Assembly (NCBI GenBank): GCA_023426365.1 | Contig: JAFAAW010000083.1 | Span: 1-64,000 of the forward strand | Length of the DNA: 64,000 nt | Reading direction: 5' to 3' | Origin: Pseudomonadota bacterium | Lineage (GTDB): Bacteria > Pseudomonadota > Alphaproteobacteria > Rhodospirillales > Magnetospirillaceae | Shown: positions 34,860-44,449 of the stretch, piece after piece | Position numbering within the stretch: position 1 is the stretch's first letter | How the letters are laid out: every line of letters starts with the position of its first letter | Made by a program: the position numbers and the translations under genes | The notes under the pieces: model-generated | Told to the model about the DNA's origin: nothing | The model's database searches: none | The model's input: the letters and a program-made list of their open reading frames with translations, nothing else

Positions 34860-35162
34860 TCAGCCGGCGGCGATGTCGGTGATGCGCAGGATGGTGATGT
34901 CCTGGCGATGGCCGTTCTTGCGGCGCGAATTCTGGCGGCGGCGCTTCTTGAAGATGATGACCTTCTCGCCACGGGCCTGGGCGACCACGGTGGCGGTCAC
35001 CTTGGCGCCGGCGACGACCGGGGCACCGATCTTCTCGCCAACCATCAGCACCTGGTCGAGCACGACCTCGGAGCCCGCTTCGCCGGCCAGCTTCTCGACG
35101 CGGATCACGTCGTCCTTGGCCACCTTGTACTGCTTACCGCCGGTCTGAATGACTGCGAACAT
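34860..35162 (-). CDS. rplU: 50S ribosomal protein L21
   Basis: 100 residues: MFAVIQTGGKQYKVAKDDVI at the start and IIFKKRRRQNSRRKNGHRQD near the end are L21 signatures. First gene of rplU-rpmA, under the promoter at 35226-35253. ATG 35162 is preferred over the adjacent GTG at 35165. Confidence 0.98.
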   Translation of the reverse strand: MFAVIQTGGKQYKVAKDDVIRVEKLAGEAGSEVVLDQVLMVGEKIGAPVVAGAKVTATVVAQARGEKVIIFKKRRRQNSRRKNGHRQDITILRITDIAAG

Positions 35163-35225
35163 CACGATTCGTCCTGAGCAAAAAATTAGCTGACGCGCAA
35201 GGCAAACCCGGCGCGAGAGGGCGCA

Positions 35226-35253
35226 ACTATACTCGGGACGCCCCGAGAGTCAA
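35226..35253 (-). promoter_or_regulatory. Promoter of rplU-rpmA with a dyad in the spacer
   Basis: On the minus strand TTGACT, 16 bp, TATAGT. The spacer reads CTCGGGGCGTCCCGAG, a perfect 6-bp inverted repeat around GCGT. The L21 ATG lies about 64 bp downstream of the -10. Confidence 0.75.
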
Positions 35254-35362
35254 GCGATTGATGCTGCATTTTCTCAGCCGCCCGAGTCACTTGCCGGACG
35301 ACCTTCAAGGGCGGGGCGAATCACGCGGGGCGGCCCGCCGCAACGGTACCGCCCCGAGCAAT

Positions 35363-35455
35363 TCACGCCAGAACCATCATGAACCCCAGGGCCAGATAAG
35401 CCAGACCCGGAAGGGACGCGACGCCGGCTTCGGCGAGCAGATGGAATCGTGCCAT
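35363..35455 (-). CDS. Predicted 30-residue membrane peptide
   Basis: MARFHLLAEAGVASLPGLAYLALGFMMVLA, one short polar start and a hydrophobic helix (about 13-30). The strongest evidence is the ribosome site: AGGGGGGT stands 4 nt before the ATG. It is alone between rplU and the ahcY terminator. Nothing similar is known to me; it may be a small single-span membrane protein or a leader peptide. The remaining DNA between rplU and this gene (35254-35362) shows no further coding signal. Confidence 0.5.
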   Translation of the reverse strand: MARFHLLAEAGVASLPGLAYLALGFMMVLA

Positions 35456-35606
35456 GTTTACCCCCCTGTCGATCCTCATGACTGCCGCCACGCGGCCCAC
35501 TCCGAGGGTTCCGACAAAAGGATGAGGTACGTTAACCAAAAAGTAAGGCATGCCGCAATGCCGTCTGCGAAGCCCAGCCGTGCGTTGGGTGCATCGCAAA
35601 CGCGAA

Positions 35607-35632
35607 AGGCCCCGCCGTCGCCGGCGGGGCCT
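35607..35632 (-). terminator. Terminator hairpin after ahcY
   Basis: AGGCCCCGCCG and CGGCGGGGCCT form an 11-bp stem about 26 bp after the ahcY stop; the minus-strand tail is TTTCG, short but adequate for a GC-rich genome. Confidence 0.7.
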
Positions 35633-35657
35633 CGCATGTCCGGCCGAAGCCGACCGC

Positions 35658-37049
<1,392 letters not shown>

Positions 37050-37085
37050 GGTGTCGCGCCCTTCGTGCGGAATTGTCTGGGCATG

Positions 37086-37114
37086 CTTGTAGCAGCCCGC
37101 CACCGCAAAGGCAA
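37086..37114 (-). promoter_or_regulatory. Likely ahcY promoter
   Basis: On the minus strand TTGCCT (37114-37109), 17 bp, TACAAG (37091-37086), about 37 bp before the ATG. Match to consensus is moderate (4 of 6 in each box). Confidence 0.5.
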
Positions 37115-37121
37115 CGATGAT

Positions 37122-37137
37122 ATAAAGATATGTTTAT
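37122..37137. promoter_or_regulatory. AT-rich dyad upstream of ahcY, candidate SahR-type operator
   Basis: ATAAAGATATGTTTAT is a 16-bp dyad with 7 of 8 positions symmetric, standing out in GC-rich DNA. It lies 8 bp upstream of the predicted -35 box of ahcY. SahR, an ArsR-family SAH-responsive regulator, is known to control ahcY and methionine genes in proteobacteria through AT-rich dyads; assignment to SahR is from memory of the motif style and not verified. Confidence 0.5.
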
Positions 37138-37246
37138 GTGGGAATGATTGAACCCGTTGCCCCCCGCCCCACTCCGCCCCGCTGTTTGCGCCCCGGGGCA
37201 AATGTGCTACCCCTGACCGCGGTTTCGGATGGCTGGGGGTGACACG

Positions 37247-38338
37247 ATGCCGCATCTGGTGGGCAAGGTTCTGGACCCGCGGCTGGCCGACCTGTTCGGC
37301 CGCTGGCGCACCGCCTCGGCCGGGGATCTGGCGGGCGCCGCCACCGCCGAACGCTTCGCCCCCCATCGCGACCATCTGCTGGTCCTCGACGTGGAGGACG
37401 ACGGCCACAGCCGCTATCGCCATTACGGCCGCGCCTTCGCCATCCAGTTCGGCAACGACCTGACCGGCCAGTCCATCGACGCGCTGCCCAGCGACGTGCT
37501 GTCGCCCGGCCGCAAGGGCATCCTGGCCTTCGAATACGCCTATGCCCACCGGATCATGCGGCCGCTGTGGCGCTCCTATACCGCGCTGTTCGACGACGGC
37601 ACCCGCCAGACCTGGCAACGCCTGGTGCTGCCCGCCGGCCCCGGCCGGCTGATGGTGGGCGCCTATGCGGTGGAGCCGCCCAGGCACCTGGACACCGGCT
37701 CGGCGGAGGGGCTGCTGCGCATGGTGATCGAGCGCGCGCCGGTGGTGCTGTCGCCCACCGGCGGGGTCGAGGACCTGGCCCTGTCGCTGCAGGATTTCGG
37801 CGACACCCGGGTGCAGGTGGCGGAATTGGAGGTGCTGGCCAGCCGCGACCCGCTGACCGGGGTGTCCAACCTGCGTCATTTCCACCACCTGGCCGGAATG
37901 GAGCTGGAGCACGCCCGCCGCATGGGCCGCTGCTTTTCGCTGATGGCGCTGGACCTGGACCATTTCAAGGGCATCAACGACCGCTGGGGCCACGCGGCGG
38001 GGGATGCGGCCCTGCGCGCCTTTGCCGGCGCCTGCCGCACCGCCTTGCGCGAGCCGGACATCCTGGGCCGCCTGGGCGGCGAGGAATTCGCCGTCGCCCT
38101 GCCCAACACCGGCATCGAGGGCGCGCGCACCATCGCCGAGCGCCTGCGCCGCATGGTCGAAGAGTTGCGCCCCGCCTTGCCCGATGGCGAAAGCCTGTCC
38201 TTTACCGTCAGCATCGGCGTCGCCGCCTGCGGCCCCGAGGCCTATCCGGCCATCGGCGACCTGCTGGCCCGCGCCGACGAGGCGCTGTACGCCGCGAAAC
38301 GGGCCGGGCGCAACCGGGTCAGCACGGCGGCGGCCTGA
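37247..38338 (+). CDS. PAS-like - GGDEF diguanylate cyclase
   Basis: 363 residues. The N-terminal domain (about 10-150; LLVLDVEDDGHSRYRHYGRAFAI, then DLTGQSIDALP) resembles the alphaproteobacterial PAS_5/DUF1150-like sensory fold. The C-terminal GGDEF domain (about 195-360) has RDPLTGVSNLRHF, ALDLDHFKGINDRWGH, the active site GGEEF and an intact RxxD inhibitory site (REPD, five residues before GGEEF). It should make cyclic di-GMP and be product-inhibited. It diverges from ahcY. GGGGGT precedes ATG 37247; ATG 37229 is an alternative. Confidence 0.9.
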   Translation: MPHLVGKVLDPRLADLFGRWRTASAGDLAGAATAERFAPHRDHLLVLDVEDDGHSRYRHYGRAFAIQFGNDLTGQSIDALPSDVLSPGRKGILAFEYAYAHRIMRPLWRSYTALFDDGTRQTWQRLVLPAGPGRLMVGAYAVEPPRHLDTGSAEGLLRMVIERAPVVLSPTGGVEDLALSLQDFGDTRVQVAELEVLASRDPLTGVSNLRHFHHLAGMELEHARRMGRCFSLMALDLDHFKGINDRWGHAAGDAALRAFAGACRTALREPDILGRLGGEEFAVALPNTGIEGARTIAERLRRMVEELRPALPDGESLSFTVSIGVAACGPEAYPAIGDLLARADEALYAAKRAGRNRVSTAAA

Positions 38339-38341
38339 CGG

Positions 38342-38761
38342 CTATTTGTCCAGCACCACGTTGGCGGTCCCCTCGGCCCCCATGGACACCGCCAGGATGC
38401 GCACCGGAACCGTGCCGGTATTCACGCCCTTGTGCGGCACCGCCATCGCCTCCACAAGGGCGTCGCCGGCGCGAAAGACGCGCCGCCCCGCCGCGCCGTA
38501 ATCCACGCTGACCTCGCCATCCAGGATATAGGCGAACATGGGCGCCGGATGGTGGTGCAGTGCGGTTTCCGCCCCCGGCGCGATGGTGACGACAAGGGCG
38601 GTCACCTTGGCCGGGCCGGTGGTGGGGTAGCGGATGTCCTCGCCCGCCACCGTCCGGGTAGTGTCGAGCAGGTTCACCGCCGGATAGGCCTCGCCGGCCG
38701 CGGCGGGCATGGAGGCCGCCACCAGGGCCGCCACCGCGAATGACAATGTCCGTGAACGCAT
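38342..38761 (-). CDS. Exported cupin-domain protein
   Basis: 139 residues: signal peptide RTLSFAVAALVAASMPAAAGE and one small cupin barrel with ALVVTIAPGAETALHHHPAPMFAYILDGEV, whose HHHPxP and later H (VPHKGVN) are metal ligands. It starts 2 bp after the EI gene stop and is the last gene of the PTS operon by position, using GAGGGG in the end of EI as ribosome site. Function is unknown; sugar or small-ligand binding is typical for the fold. It is convergent with the GGDEF gene. Confidence 0.8.
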   Translation of the reverse strand: MRSRTLSFAVAALVAASMPAAAGEAYPAVNLLDTTRTVAGEDIRYPTTGPAKVTALVVTIAPGAETALHHHPAPMFAYILDGEVSVDYGAAGRRVFRAGDALVEAMAVPHKGVNTGTVPVRILAVSMGAEGTANVVLDK

Positions 38762-38763
38762 CC

Positions 38764-40569
38764 TTACCCCTCGCCGTCGTTGAAGCTGTCGAGCAACTGG
38801 GCGATACGCGCGCTGTCGCTCTGGTCCATGATGACGCGGGCGCGGCGGGTGGCCGCCACCAGGTCCAGCGAGCGGATGCGCTGTTTGACCACCGGGATGT
38901 TGGTGGCCGACATGGACAGGTCGCGAATGCCCAGACCCAGCAGCAGGGCGGTGAAGCGGGGATCGCCCGCCACCTCGCCGCAGACGCAGACCGGGATGCG
39001 CGCGCGCAGCGCCGCCTCGGCCGAGAACTGGATCAGGCGCAGCACCGCCGGGTGCAGCGGATTGTAAAGGTGGGCCACCGTTTCGTCGGTCCGGTCGATG
39101 GCCAGGGTGTACTGGGTCAGGTCGTTGGTGCCGATGGCGAAGAAATCCGCATGCCACGCCAGGGCGTCGGCGGCCAGCGCCGCGCCCGGCACCTCGATCA
39201 TCACCCCCACCGGCGGCAGCGGGTCGGACATGGGCACGCCCTGGCGGCGCAGCCGCTTGACCACCCGGTCCACCGCCTCGCGCACCGCCCGCATCTCCTC
39301 GACGGTGGCGACCATGGGAATCAGGATCTTGATGGGACCATAGACCGATGCGCGCAGGCAGGCGGCCAATTGCGCATCGAACAGTTCGGGCTGCGACAGC
39401 GACAGCCGCACCGCCCGCAACCCCAGCGCCGGGTTGGAGCCGGGCTGGATGCCCAAGCCGCGCGCCAGCTTGTCGCCGCCCACGTCCAGCGTACGGATGG
39501 TCACCGGCCGCCCGGCCATGCGGGTGATCAGCTCCTTGAGGATCAGGAACTGCTCGTCCTCGCCGGGGATGTCGTCGCGGTTCATGAACAGGAATTCGGA
39601 GCGCAGCAGGCCGATGCCCTCGGCCCCCGCCGCCAGCACCGATTCCACCTCGCCCGGCAGTTCGATATTGGCCTGCAACTGGATGCGCGCGCCGTCGCGA
39701 GTCACCGCCGGCAGGTCGCGCAGGCGGGCCAGGGCGCGGCGGCCGCGCAGGAAGGCGGCGCGGTGGCGGCGGTATTCCTCGAGCAGTTCCGGGCGCGGAT
39801 TGACGATGACCTTGCCGGCGCGGCCGTCGATGATGGCCAGATCGCCCGAACGCACCCCCTTCATCAGCCCGGCCACGCCCAGCACCGCGGGCAGGCCCAG
39901 CGAGCGGGCCATGATGGCGGTGTGGCTTTCGGCGCCGCCCAGCACGGTGGCAAGGCCGGCCACCTGGCGCGGGTCGAGCAGGGCGGTGTCGGCGGGGGTC
40001 AGTTCCTCGGCCAGGATGATGGCGTTGCGGGGCAGCACCTGGAACGGGCGATAGGGCGCGCCGGTCAGGTTGCGGATCAGCCGCCGGCCCAGGTCGCGGA
40101 TGTCGGCGACGCGGGCCGACAGATAGGAATCGTCCATGGCCTCGAAGCCGCGCGCGATCTCGTCGATCTCGCGCTGGACGGCGGCCTCGGCATTGATGCG
40201 GTCGTTCTCGATGCGCCCGCGCACGCCGCGGATCAGCCGCGAGCCGCGCAACATCTGCTGATAGGCTTCCAGCAGATAGCCCAGTTCCTCGGCGGCGGCG
40301 CCCTCCAGCCCCTCGGCCTTGACCTGCAATTGGGCGACCTGGCGGCCGGCGCGCTCGGCGGCGTCGCTGAAGCGGGCCAGTTCCGCCTCGACCCGATTGG
40401 CCGACAGGCGGTATTCGGCCACGGTGACCGCCTCGGAATCGTGGCGATGGATCGTGCCGATGGCGATGCCCCGGCTGACGCCGGTGCCGTCGAAAACGAT
40501 CTCGGCGGCCGCGGCGGCGGGAATCGGGGCACGGGGCGTTTCGGTGTCGGCGTGGATTGTGGGCTTCAT
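38764..40569 (-). CDS. ptsI: PTS enzyme I (PEP-protein phosphotransferase)
   Basis: Starts the phosphorelay by taking phosphate from PEP and passing it to HPr. 601 residues: N-terminal HPr-binding and phosphohistidine domain with GGAESHTAIMARSLGLPAV (active H216), then the PEP-binding barrel with GIGLLRSEFLFMNR, GVMIEVPGAAL, FFAIGTNDLTQY and the catalytic CGEVAGDP. No N-terminal GAF domain is present, so it is EI-type rather than classical EI-Ntr (PtsP), although its operon is the Ntr type. AAGGAG precedes ATG 40569. Confidence 0.93.
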   Translation of the reverse strand: MKPTIHADTETPRAPIPAAAAAEIVFDGTGVSRGIAIGTIHRHDSEAVTVAEYRLSANRVEAELARFSDAAERAGRQVAQLQVKAEGLEGAAAEELGYLLEAYQQMLRGSRLIRGVRGRIENDRINAEAAVQREIDEIARGFEAMDDSYLSARVADIRDLGRRLIRNLTGAPYRPFQVLPRNAIILAEELTPADTALLDPRQVAGLATVLGGAESHTAIMARSLGLPAVLGVAGLMKGVRSGDLAIIDGRAGKVIVNPRPELLEEYRRHRAAFLRGRRALARLRDLPAVTRDGARIQLQANIELPGEVESVLAAGAEGIGLLRSEFLFMNRDDIPGEDEQFLILKELITRMAGRPVTIRTLDVGGDKLARGLGIQPGSNPALGLRAVRLSLSQPELFDAQLAACLRASVYGPIKILIPMVATVEEMRAVREAVDRVVKRLRRQGVPMSDPLPPVGVMIEVPGAALAADALAWHADFFAIGTNDLTQYTLAIDRTDETVAHLYNPLHPAVLRLIQFSAEAALRARIPVCVCGEVAGDPRFTALLLGLGIRDLSMSATNIPVVKQRIRSLDLVAATRRARVIMDQSDSARIAQLLDSFNDGEG

Positions 40570-40625
40570 CCGTCTCCTTCTCGAACGCGTCCGTCCCTGG
40601 GGTCTTTTGTCGTTATGTAGGGGGC

Positions 40626-40922
40626 CTAGTCTTCCTCGTCGAACTTTTGCGCGATCAGTCCGCACAATGCGTCCAGCGCCGCCACCGCCTGCGCCCCTTC
40701 GGCGCGCAGTTCGATGCAGCAGCCGGGGGCGGCGGCCAGCATCATCAGGCCCATGATCGACAGCCCGGAAACCTCGGTGCCGCGATGGGACACCTGGACC
40801 TGGGCATCGAAGGTGGCGGCCAGCTTGACGAACTTGGCGGCCGCGCGGGCATGCAGGCCACGGCGATTACAGATGGTCGCCGTGCGCTTGAGGTCACCGC
40901 CCGTGGTGGTGGCGTCGGTCAT
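40626..40922 (-). CDS. ptsH: HPr-like phosphocarrier
   Basis: 98 residues. The phosphoryl site is H24 in CNRRGLHARAAAKFVKL; the regulatory serine S56 sits in GLSIMGLMML, the site that HprK phosphorylates. Its ATG overlaps the EIIA stop by 4 bp. With hprK in the same operon, both His and Ser phosphorylation are likely. It could equally be named NPr. Confidence 0.95.
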   Translation of the reverse strand: MTDATTTGGDLKRTATICNRRGLHARAAAKFVKLAATFDAQVQVSHRGTEVSGLSIMGLMMLAAAPGCCIELRAEGAQAVAALDALCGLIAQKFDEED

Positions 40923-41326
40923 TTCCGGTCCTGAGTGAGCAATTTGGAGGCGACGTTGATGTATTTGCGCCCGGCCTCCTGGGCCGCGGCGACGGCATTG
41001 GCCAGCGGCTCGGAATGGCGCACGCTGGCCAGCTTGATCAGCATGGGCAGGTTGACGCCGGCGATCACCTCGACCTTGGCCTTGTCCATGATGGAAATCG
41101 CCAGGTTGGACGGCGTGCCGCCGAACATGTCGGTCAGCACCACCACGCCGGCGCCGTCGTCGCACTTGGCGACCTGCTCCAGGATGTCGTTGCGGCGCTG
41201 CTCCATGTCGTCCTCGGGGCCGATGCACACCGAGGCCACGTTGGGCTGCGGGCCGACCACATGTTCCATGGCCGCGACCAGTTCGTCGGCAAGCCGGCCA
41301 TGGGTGACAAGTACCAATCCGATCAT
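40919..41326 (-). CDS. PTS EIIA of mannose/fructose type (PtsA/ManX-like)
   Basis: 135-residue stand-alone EIIA-Man domain. The phosphorylated histidine is H9 in IGLVLVTHGRLADELV; VVLTDMFGGTPSNLA is the family signature. No EIIB, EIIC or EIID transport subunits are seen, so it is a regulatory phosphoacceptor, as in other alphaproteobacterial PTS operons. ATG 41326 has AAGGGG 6 nt upstream. It is followed by HPr (4-bp overlap). Confidence 0.93.
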   Translation of the reverse strand: MIGLVLVTHGRLADELVAAMEHVVGPQPNVASVCIGPEDDMEQRRNDILEQVAKCDDGAGVVVLTDMFGGTPSNLAISIMDKAKVEVIAGVNLPMLIKLASVRHSEPLANAVAAAQEAGRKYINVASKLLTQDRK

Positions 41327-41339
41327 AGCCATCCCCTTG

Positions 41340-42287
41340 TCAAACTCCCCCTTCCTCGAGCTCGCGGTGACGCAGCTCGATGCGGACCCCCCGCCCCGTC
41401 AACCATGCCGCCAGTCGCTCGGCCACATAGACCGAGCGGTGGCGTCCGCCGGTGCAGCCGACGGCGATGGTCAGGTAGCTCTTGCCCTCGGCGGCGAACC
41501 TGGGCAGCAACGGCGCCAGCAGGTCGGTCAGAGAGCGAAAGAAGGCCGGAAACGCCGCATCCGCCGCCACATAGCCGGCCACGCCGGCATCGCGGCCGGT
41601 CAGCGGCTTGAGGTCCGGCACGTAATGCGGATTGGACAGGAAGCGGACGTCGAACACCAGATCCGCCTCGCGCGGCAAGCCGTTGCGATAGGCGAACGAG
41701 GTGACGAACACCATCAGCCCCGGTTCGGCGGCCTGGCCGAAATGACCGGCCAGCACGCGCTTGAACTCGCCCGGCGCCAGCGCCGAGGTGTCGAACACCA
41801 CGTCGGCGCGACGTTTGAGCGGCGACACCAGCGTGCGTTCGTGGCGGATGCCGTCGATCAGCGGGCGGTCCACCGCCAGCGGGTGGCGGCGCCGGGTCTC
41901 GGTGAAGCGGCGGCGCACCACGTCGTCGTCGCAATCCAGGAACAGCACGCGCACGTCCAGGCCGTTATCGGCCGCCAGCGCATCCAGCGCCTGACAGACA
42001 TGCTCGACGCCGAAATCGCGGGTGCGGATGTCGATGCCCACCGCCAGCGGGCGGGTGGCGACGGAATCGCTGCCCGGACGCACCAGACTGGTCAGCAGGC
42101 TGACCGGCAGGTTGTCCACCGCCTCGTACCCCAGATCCTCGAGCACCTTGAGCGCCGACGTCTTGCCGGCACCCGACAGCCCGGTGACGATCACCACCCG
42201 GCCGGGATCGGCGCGCTCCGGCGCGGCTGCCTGGGCAGGCGCGGAGGGTGAACGGTGGGGATCGGGGAAGTCATTTGAATCCGTCAT
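41340..42287 (-). CDS. rapZ: RNase adapter protein RapZ / NTP-binding protein
   Basis: 315 residues with P-loop VTGLSGAGKTSALKVLEDLGY (about 35-50), the DNLP motif, VRVLFLDCDDDVVRRRF, TRRRHPL and the C-terminal IAVGCTGGRHRSVYVAE. In E. coli RapZ controls glmS through small RNAs; in alphaproteobacteria the target is not established. Start and upstream hprK stop overlap as GTGATG. It is part of the PTS-Ntr operon. Confidence 0.95.
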   Translation of the reverse strand: MTDSNDFPDPHRSPSAPAQAAAPERADPGRVVIVTGLSGAGKTSALKVLEDLGYEAVDNLPVSLLTSLVRPGSDSVATRPLAVGIDIRTRDFGVEHVCQALDALAADNGLDVRVLFLDCDDDVVRRRFTETRRRHPLAVDRPLIDGIRHERTLVSPLKRRADVVFDTSALAPGEFKRVLAGHFGQAAEPGLMVFVTSFAYRNGLPREADLVFDVRFLSNPHYVPDLKPLTGRDAGVAGYVAADAAFPAFFRSLTDLLAPLLPRFAAEGKSYLTIAVGCTGGRHRSVYVAERLAAWLTGRGVRIELRHRELEEGGV

Positions 42288-42718
42288 CACGGCCGCATTA
42301 TATCTCGCGTTGCTGAAAGCATCGCAAGGCGAACCTTCGCCGGGGTTGACGCCTCGAAGGGGGCCAGCGCCACGCGCGGCACCATCACCCCCAAAAGCTG
42401 GGCCGAGGACGGCTCGGGCAGGCGCTCCATATCCTTCGGTGCCACCAGATCGACCACCAGCGCCAGCGGCGCCCGCGCCCGGTGCGGCACCCGCACGATG
42501 CCGACGCCGCGAACCTCCAGCAGGCCGGCGATGGCGTCGGGGACGCCGACGAACAGGCGGCCGCCATCGTTGCTGACGGCGGTCTGGTCATCGGCCACCA
42601 GCACGGCACCGCCGTCGATCAGGCGCAGGGCCAGATCGGACTTGCCTCCGCCGGAGGGGCCGCGGATCAGGACGGCATGGCCGCCGATCTCGACACTGGT
42701 GGCATGAACCAAGTGCAT
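42287..42718 (-). CDS. hprK: HPr kinase/phosphorylase, short alphaproteobacterial form
   Basis: 143 residues comprising only the catalytic C-terminal domain (Firmicute HprK is about 310). P-loop RGPSGGGKSDLALRLID (about 19-35), the VADDQT acidic motif and VRGVGIVRVP signature are intact. It phosphorylates the HPr serine (S56 of the HPr encoded downstream). Sits between chvG and rapZ; the 63-bp gap to chvG is the only real break in the operon. Confidence 0.95.
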   Translation of the reverse strand: MHLVHATSVEIGGHAVLIRGPSGGGKSDLALRLIDGGAVLVADDQTAVSNDGGRLFVGVPDAIAGLLEVRGVGIVRVPHRARAPLALVVDLVAPKDMERLPEPSSAQLLGVMVPRVALAPFEASTPAKVRLAMLSATRDIMRP

Positions 42719-42781
42719 GAGAGCAGGGTGGAGCGCACAAGCGGGGGAGTCAATCCCCGCCCTTCCGCCAACCCCTCCGCC

Positions 42782-44449
42782 CTACCGCGCCGACGGCAGC
42801 TTCACCACGAACCGGGCGCCGCCTTCGGGGCGGTTCTCGGCCCAGATCAGGCCGCCATGGGCCTGGACGATCTGCTTCGAGATGGACAGGCCCAGGCCGG
42901 AATGGGTGCCGAACTTTTCCGTCTGCGGCCGTTCGGAATAGAAACGGTCGAAGATGGCGTCCAGCTTGTTGTCGGGGATGCCGGGGCCGTCGTCCTCCAC
43001 ATGGATGCGCACGAACTTGCCCTCGCGCTCGGCCGACAGGCGGATGGTGCCGCCGGGCGGGCTGAATGAGGCGGCATTGCCGATCAGGTTGCGCAGCACC
43101 TGGACAAGCCGGCCCTCGATGCCGGCCACCACCAGCGGGTCGCCCTGGGGCACCTGGACAGCGTAACGCACACCGCCGTCCTCGGCCGTGCTGCCATAGA
43201 TATCGCCCAGGGTTTCCAGCATGGCGGACACCGCCACCGGCTCTGTCTCGGCGCGCGACAATTCGGCGTCGATGCGCGAGGCGTCGGAAATGTCGGTGAT
43301 CAGGCGGTTCAGGCGTTCCACGTCGTCCTGGACGATGGCCAGCAGCTTGCGCTGCTTTTCGGGATCGGTCAGGCGCGCCGCCGTTTCCACCGCCGAACGC
43401 ACGCTGGTCAGCGGGTTCTTGATCTCGTGGGCGACGTCGGCGGCAAAGCGTTCGATGGCGTCCATGCGGGTCCACAACGCCTCGGTCATCTCCTTGAACG
43501 CCAGCGACAGCTCGCCGATCTCGTCGTGGCGGGTGCCGAAATCGGGGATCTTGGCGCGGCGGCCGTGGCCGTGGCGCACCTGCTCGGCGGCCAGGGCCAG
43601 ACGGCGGATGGGCCGGGCGATGGTGCCCGCCATGTAGAAGGACAGCGCGGTGGTGATGGCCAGCGAGACCACGAAAATCTGCAGGATGTTCAACCGCACC
43701 TGGAACAGGCTCTTGGCGATGGCGCGGCCGTCGGCCTGCACCACCAGGGCGCCGACCACCTGCTTGTAGCGCTGCACCGGCACCGCCACCGACAGCACCA
43801 GCCCGCCCGAGCGCCAACGCACCGCCGACTGGGTGCGCCCGGCCAGCGCCGCCATGGCCTCGGGCCAGTTCTCGGCGCGGTCGTGGGCGTGCTCGACGTA
43901 ATGGGGCAGCGTGGCGTCCTCGGGCATCCAGGTGGACAGGCCGTCCCACCAGCGCACCACCTCGGCCTGCAGGCCGTGGCCGGCGGGGGGCGGCAATTCC
44001 TCGATCTGGATGTTGCCCTTGACCGACAGCAGGAAGCGGGAATCGGCGGCCAGGTCGCCCACCGCGTCGAACAGCCGGGCGCGCACCTGGGCCGGTTCGG
44101 CCAGGCGGCGCACCATCTGCTGCGCCAGTTCGGGATTAAGCTCCAAGAAGCCCAGCGCCTGTTCGCTGACCGCGCCCTCGCCCACCGCGCCGGCCACCAT
44201 CTCGGCCTGGGTGGCAAGGCCGGCAAGCTCGCTCTGGATCAGGCCCTGCTTGTAGCGGTCCATGTAGAACAGGCCCGCCACCAGCAGAATGGGCGCGATC
44301 AGGTTGACCGCCAGGATGCGCCGGGTCAGCGGCGATTTCAGCGGCCGCCAGCGCCGGAAGCGGCGCCGCGGCGGGGCTCCGTCCTGCCCCGCGGCAGGGG
44401 GGGCACCCCGGCCGCCGGCGCGGCCCGCCGGCTCAGAGCGAATCGTCAC
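42782..44449 (-). CDS. chvG: Sensor histidine kinase, ChvG/ExoS type
   Basis: 555 residues. Cytoplasmic Arg-rich N-terminus, TM1 (ILAVNLIAPILLVAGLFYMD), a large periplasmic domain (about 65-255) with the conserved LLSVKGNIQIEELPPP region, TM2 (FVVSLAITTALSFYMAGTI), HAMP, phosphoacceptor RFAADVAHEIKNPLTSVRSA, and ATPase with LIGNAASFSPP, VEDDGPGIP and SGLGLSISKQIVQ. Starts at GTG 44449, overlapping the chvI end by 17 bp. In Rhizobiales ChvG senses acidity or envelope stress via ExoR; no exoR is seen here. Confidence 0.93.
   Translation of the reverse strand: MTIRSEPAGRAGGRGAPPAAGQDGAPPRRRFRRWRPLKSPLTRRILAVNLIAPILLVAGLFYMDRYKQGLIQSELAGLATQAEMVAGAVGEGAVSEQALGFLELNPELAQQMVRRLAEPAQVRARLFDAVGDLAADSRFLLSVKGNIQIEELPPPAGHGLQAEVVRWWDGLSTWMPEDATLPHYVEHAHDRAENWPEAMAALAGRTQSAVRWRSGGLVLSVAVPVQRYKQVVGALVVQADGRAIAKSLFQVRLNILQIFVVSLAITTALSFYMAGTIARPIRRLALAAEQVRHGHGRRAKIPDFGTRHDEIGELSLAFKEMTEALWTRMDAIERFAADVAHEIKNPLTSVRSAVETAARLTDPEKQRKLLAIVQDDVERLNRLITDISDASRIDAELSRAETEPVAVSAMLETLGDIYGSTAEDGGVRYAVQVPQGDPLVVAGIEGRLVQVLRNLIGNAASFSPPGGTIRLSAEREGKFVRIHVEDDGPGIPDNKLDAIFDRFYSERPQTEKFGTHSGLGLSISKQIVQAHGGLIWAENRPEGGARFVVKLPSAR

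Noticed and set aside
37050..37246. SAH riboswitch upstream of ahcY
   Set aside because: I could not find the conserved SAH aptamer helices in this 197-bp gap; an operator and a plain promoter explain it better.
38764..40569. Naming the EI gene ptsP (EI-Ntr)
   Set aside because: The operon is the Ntr type, but the protein lacks the N-terminal GAF domain of PtsP, so ptsI is the safer name.
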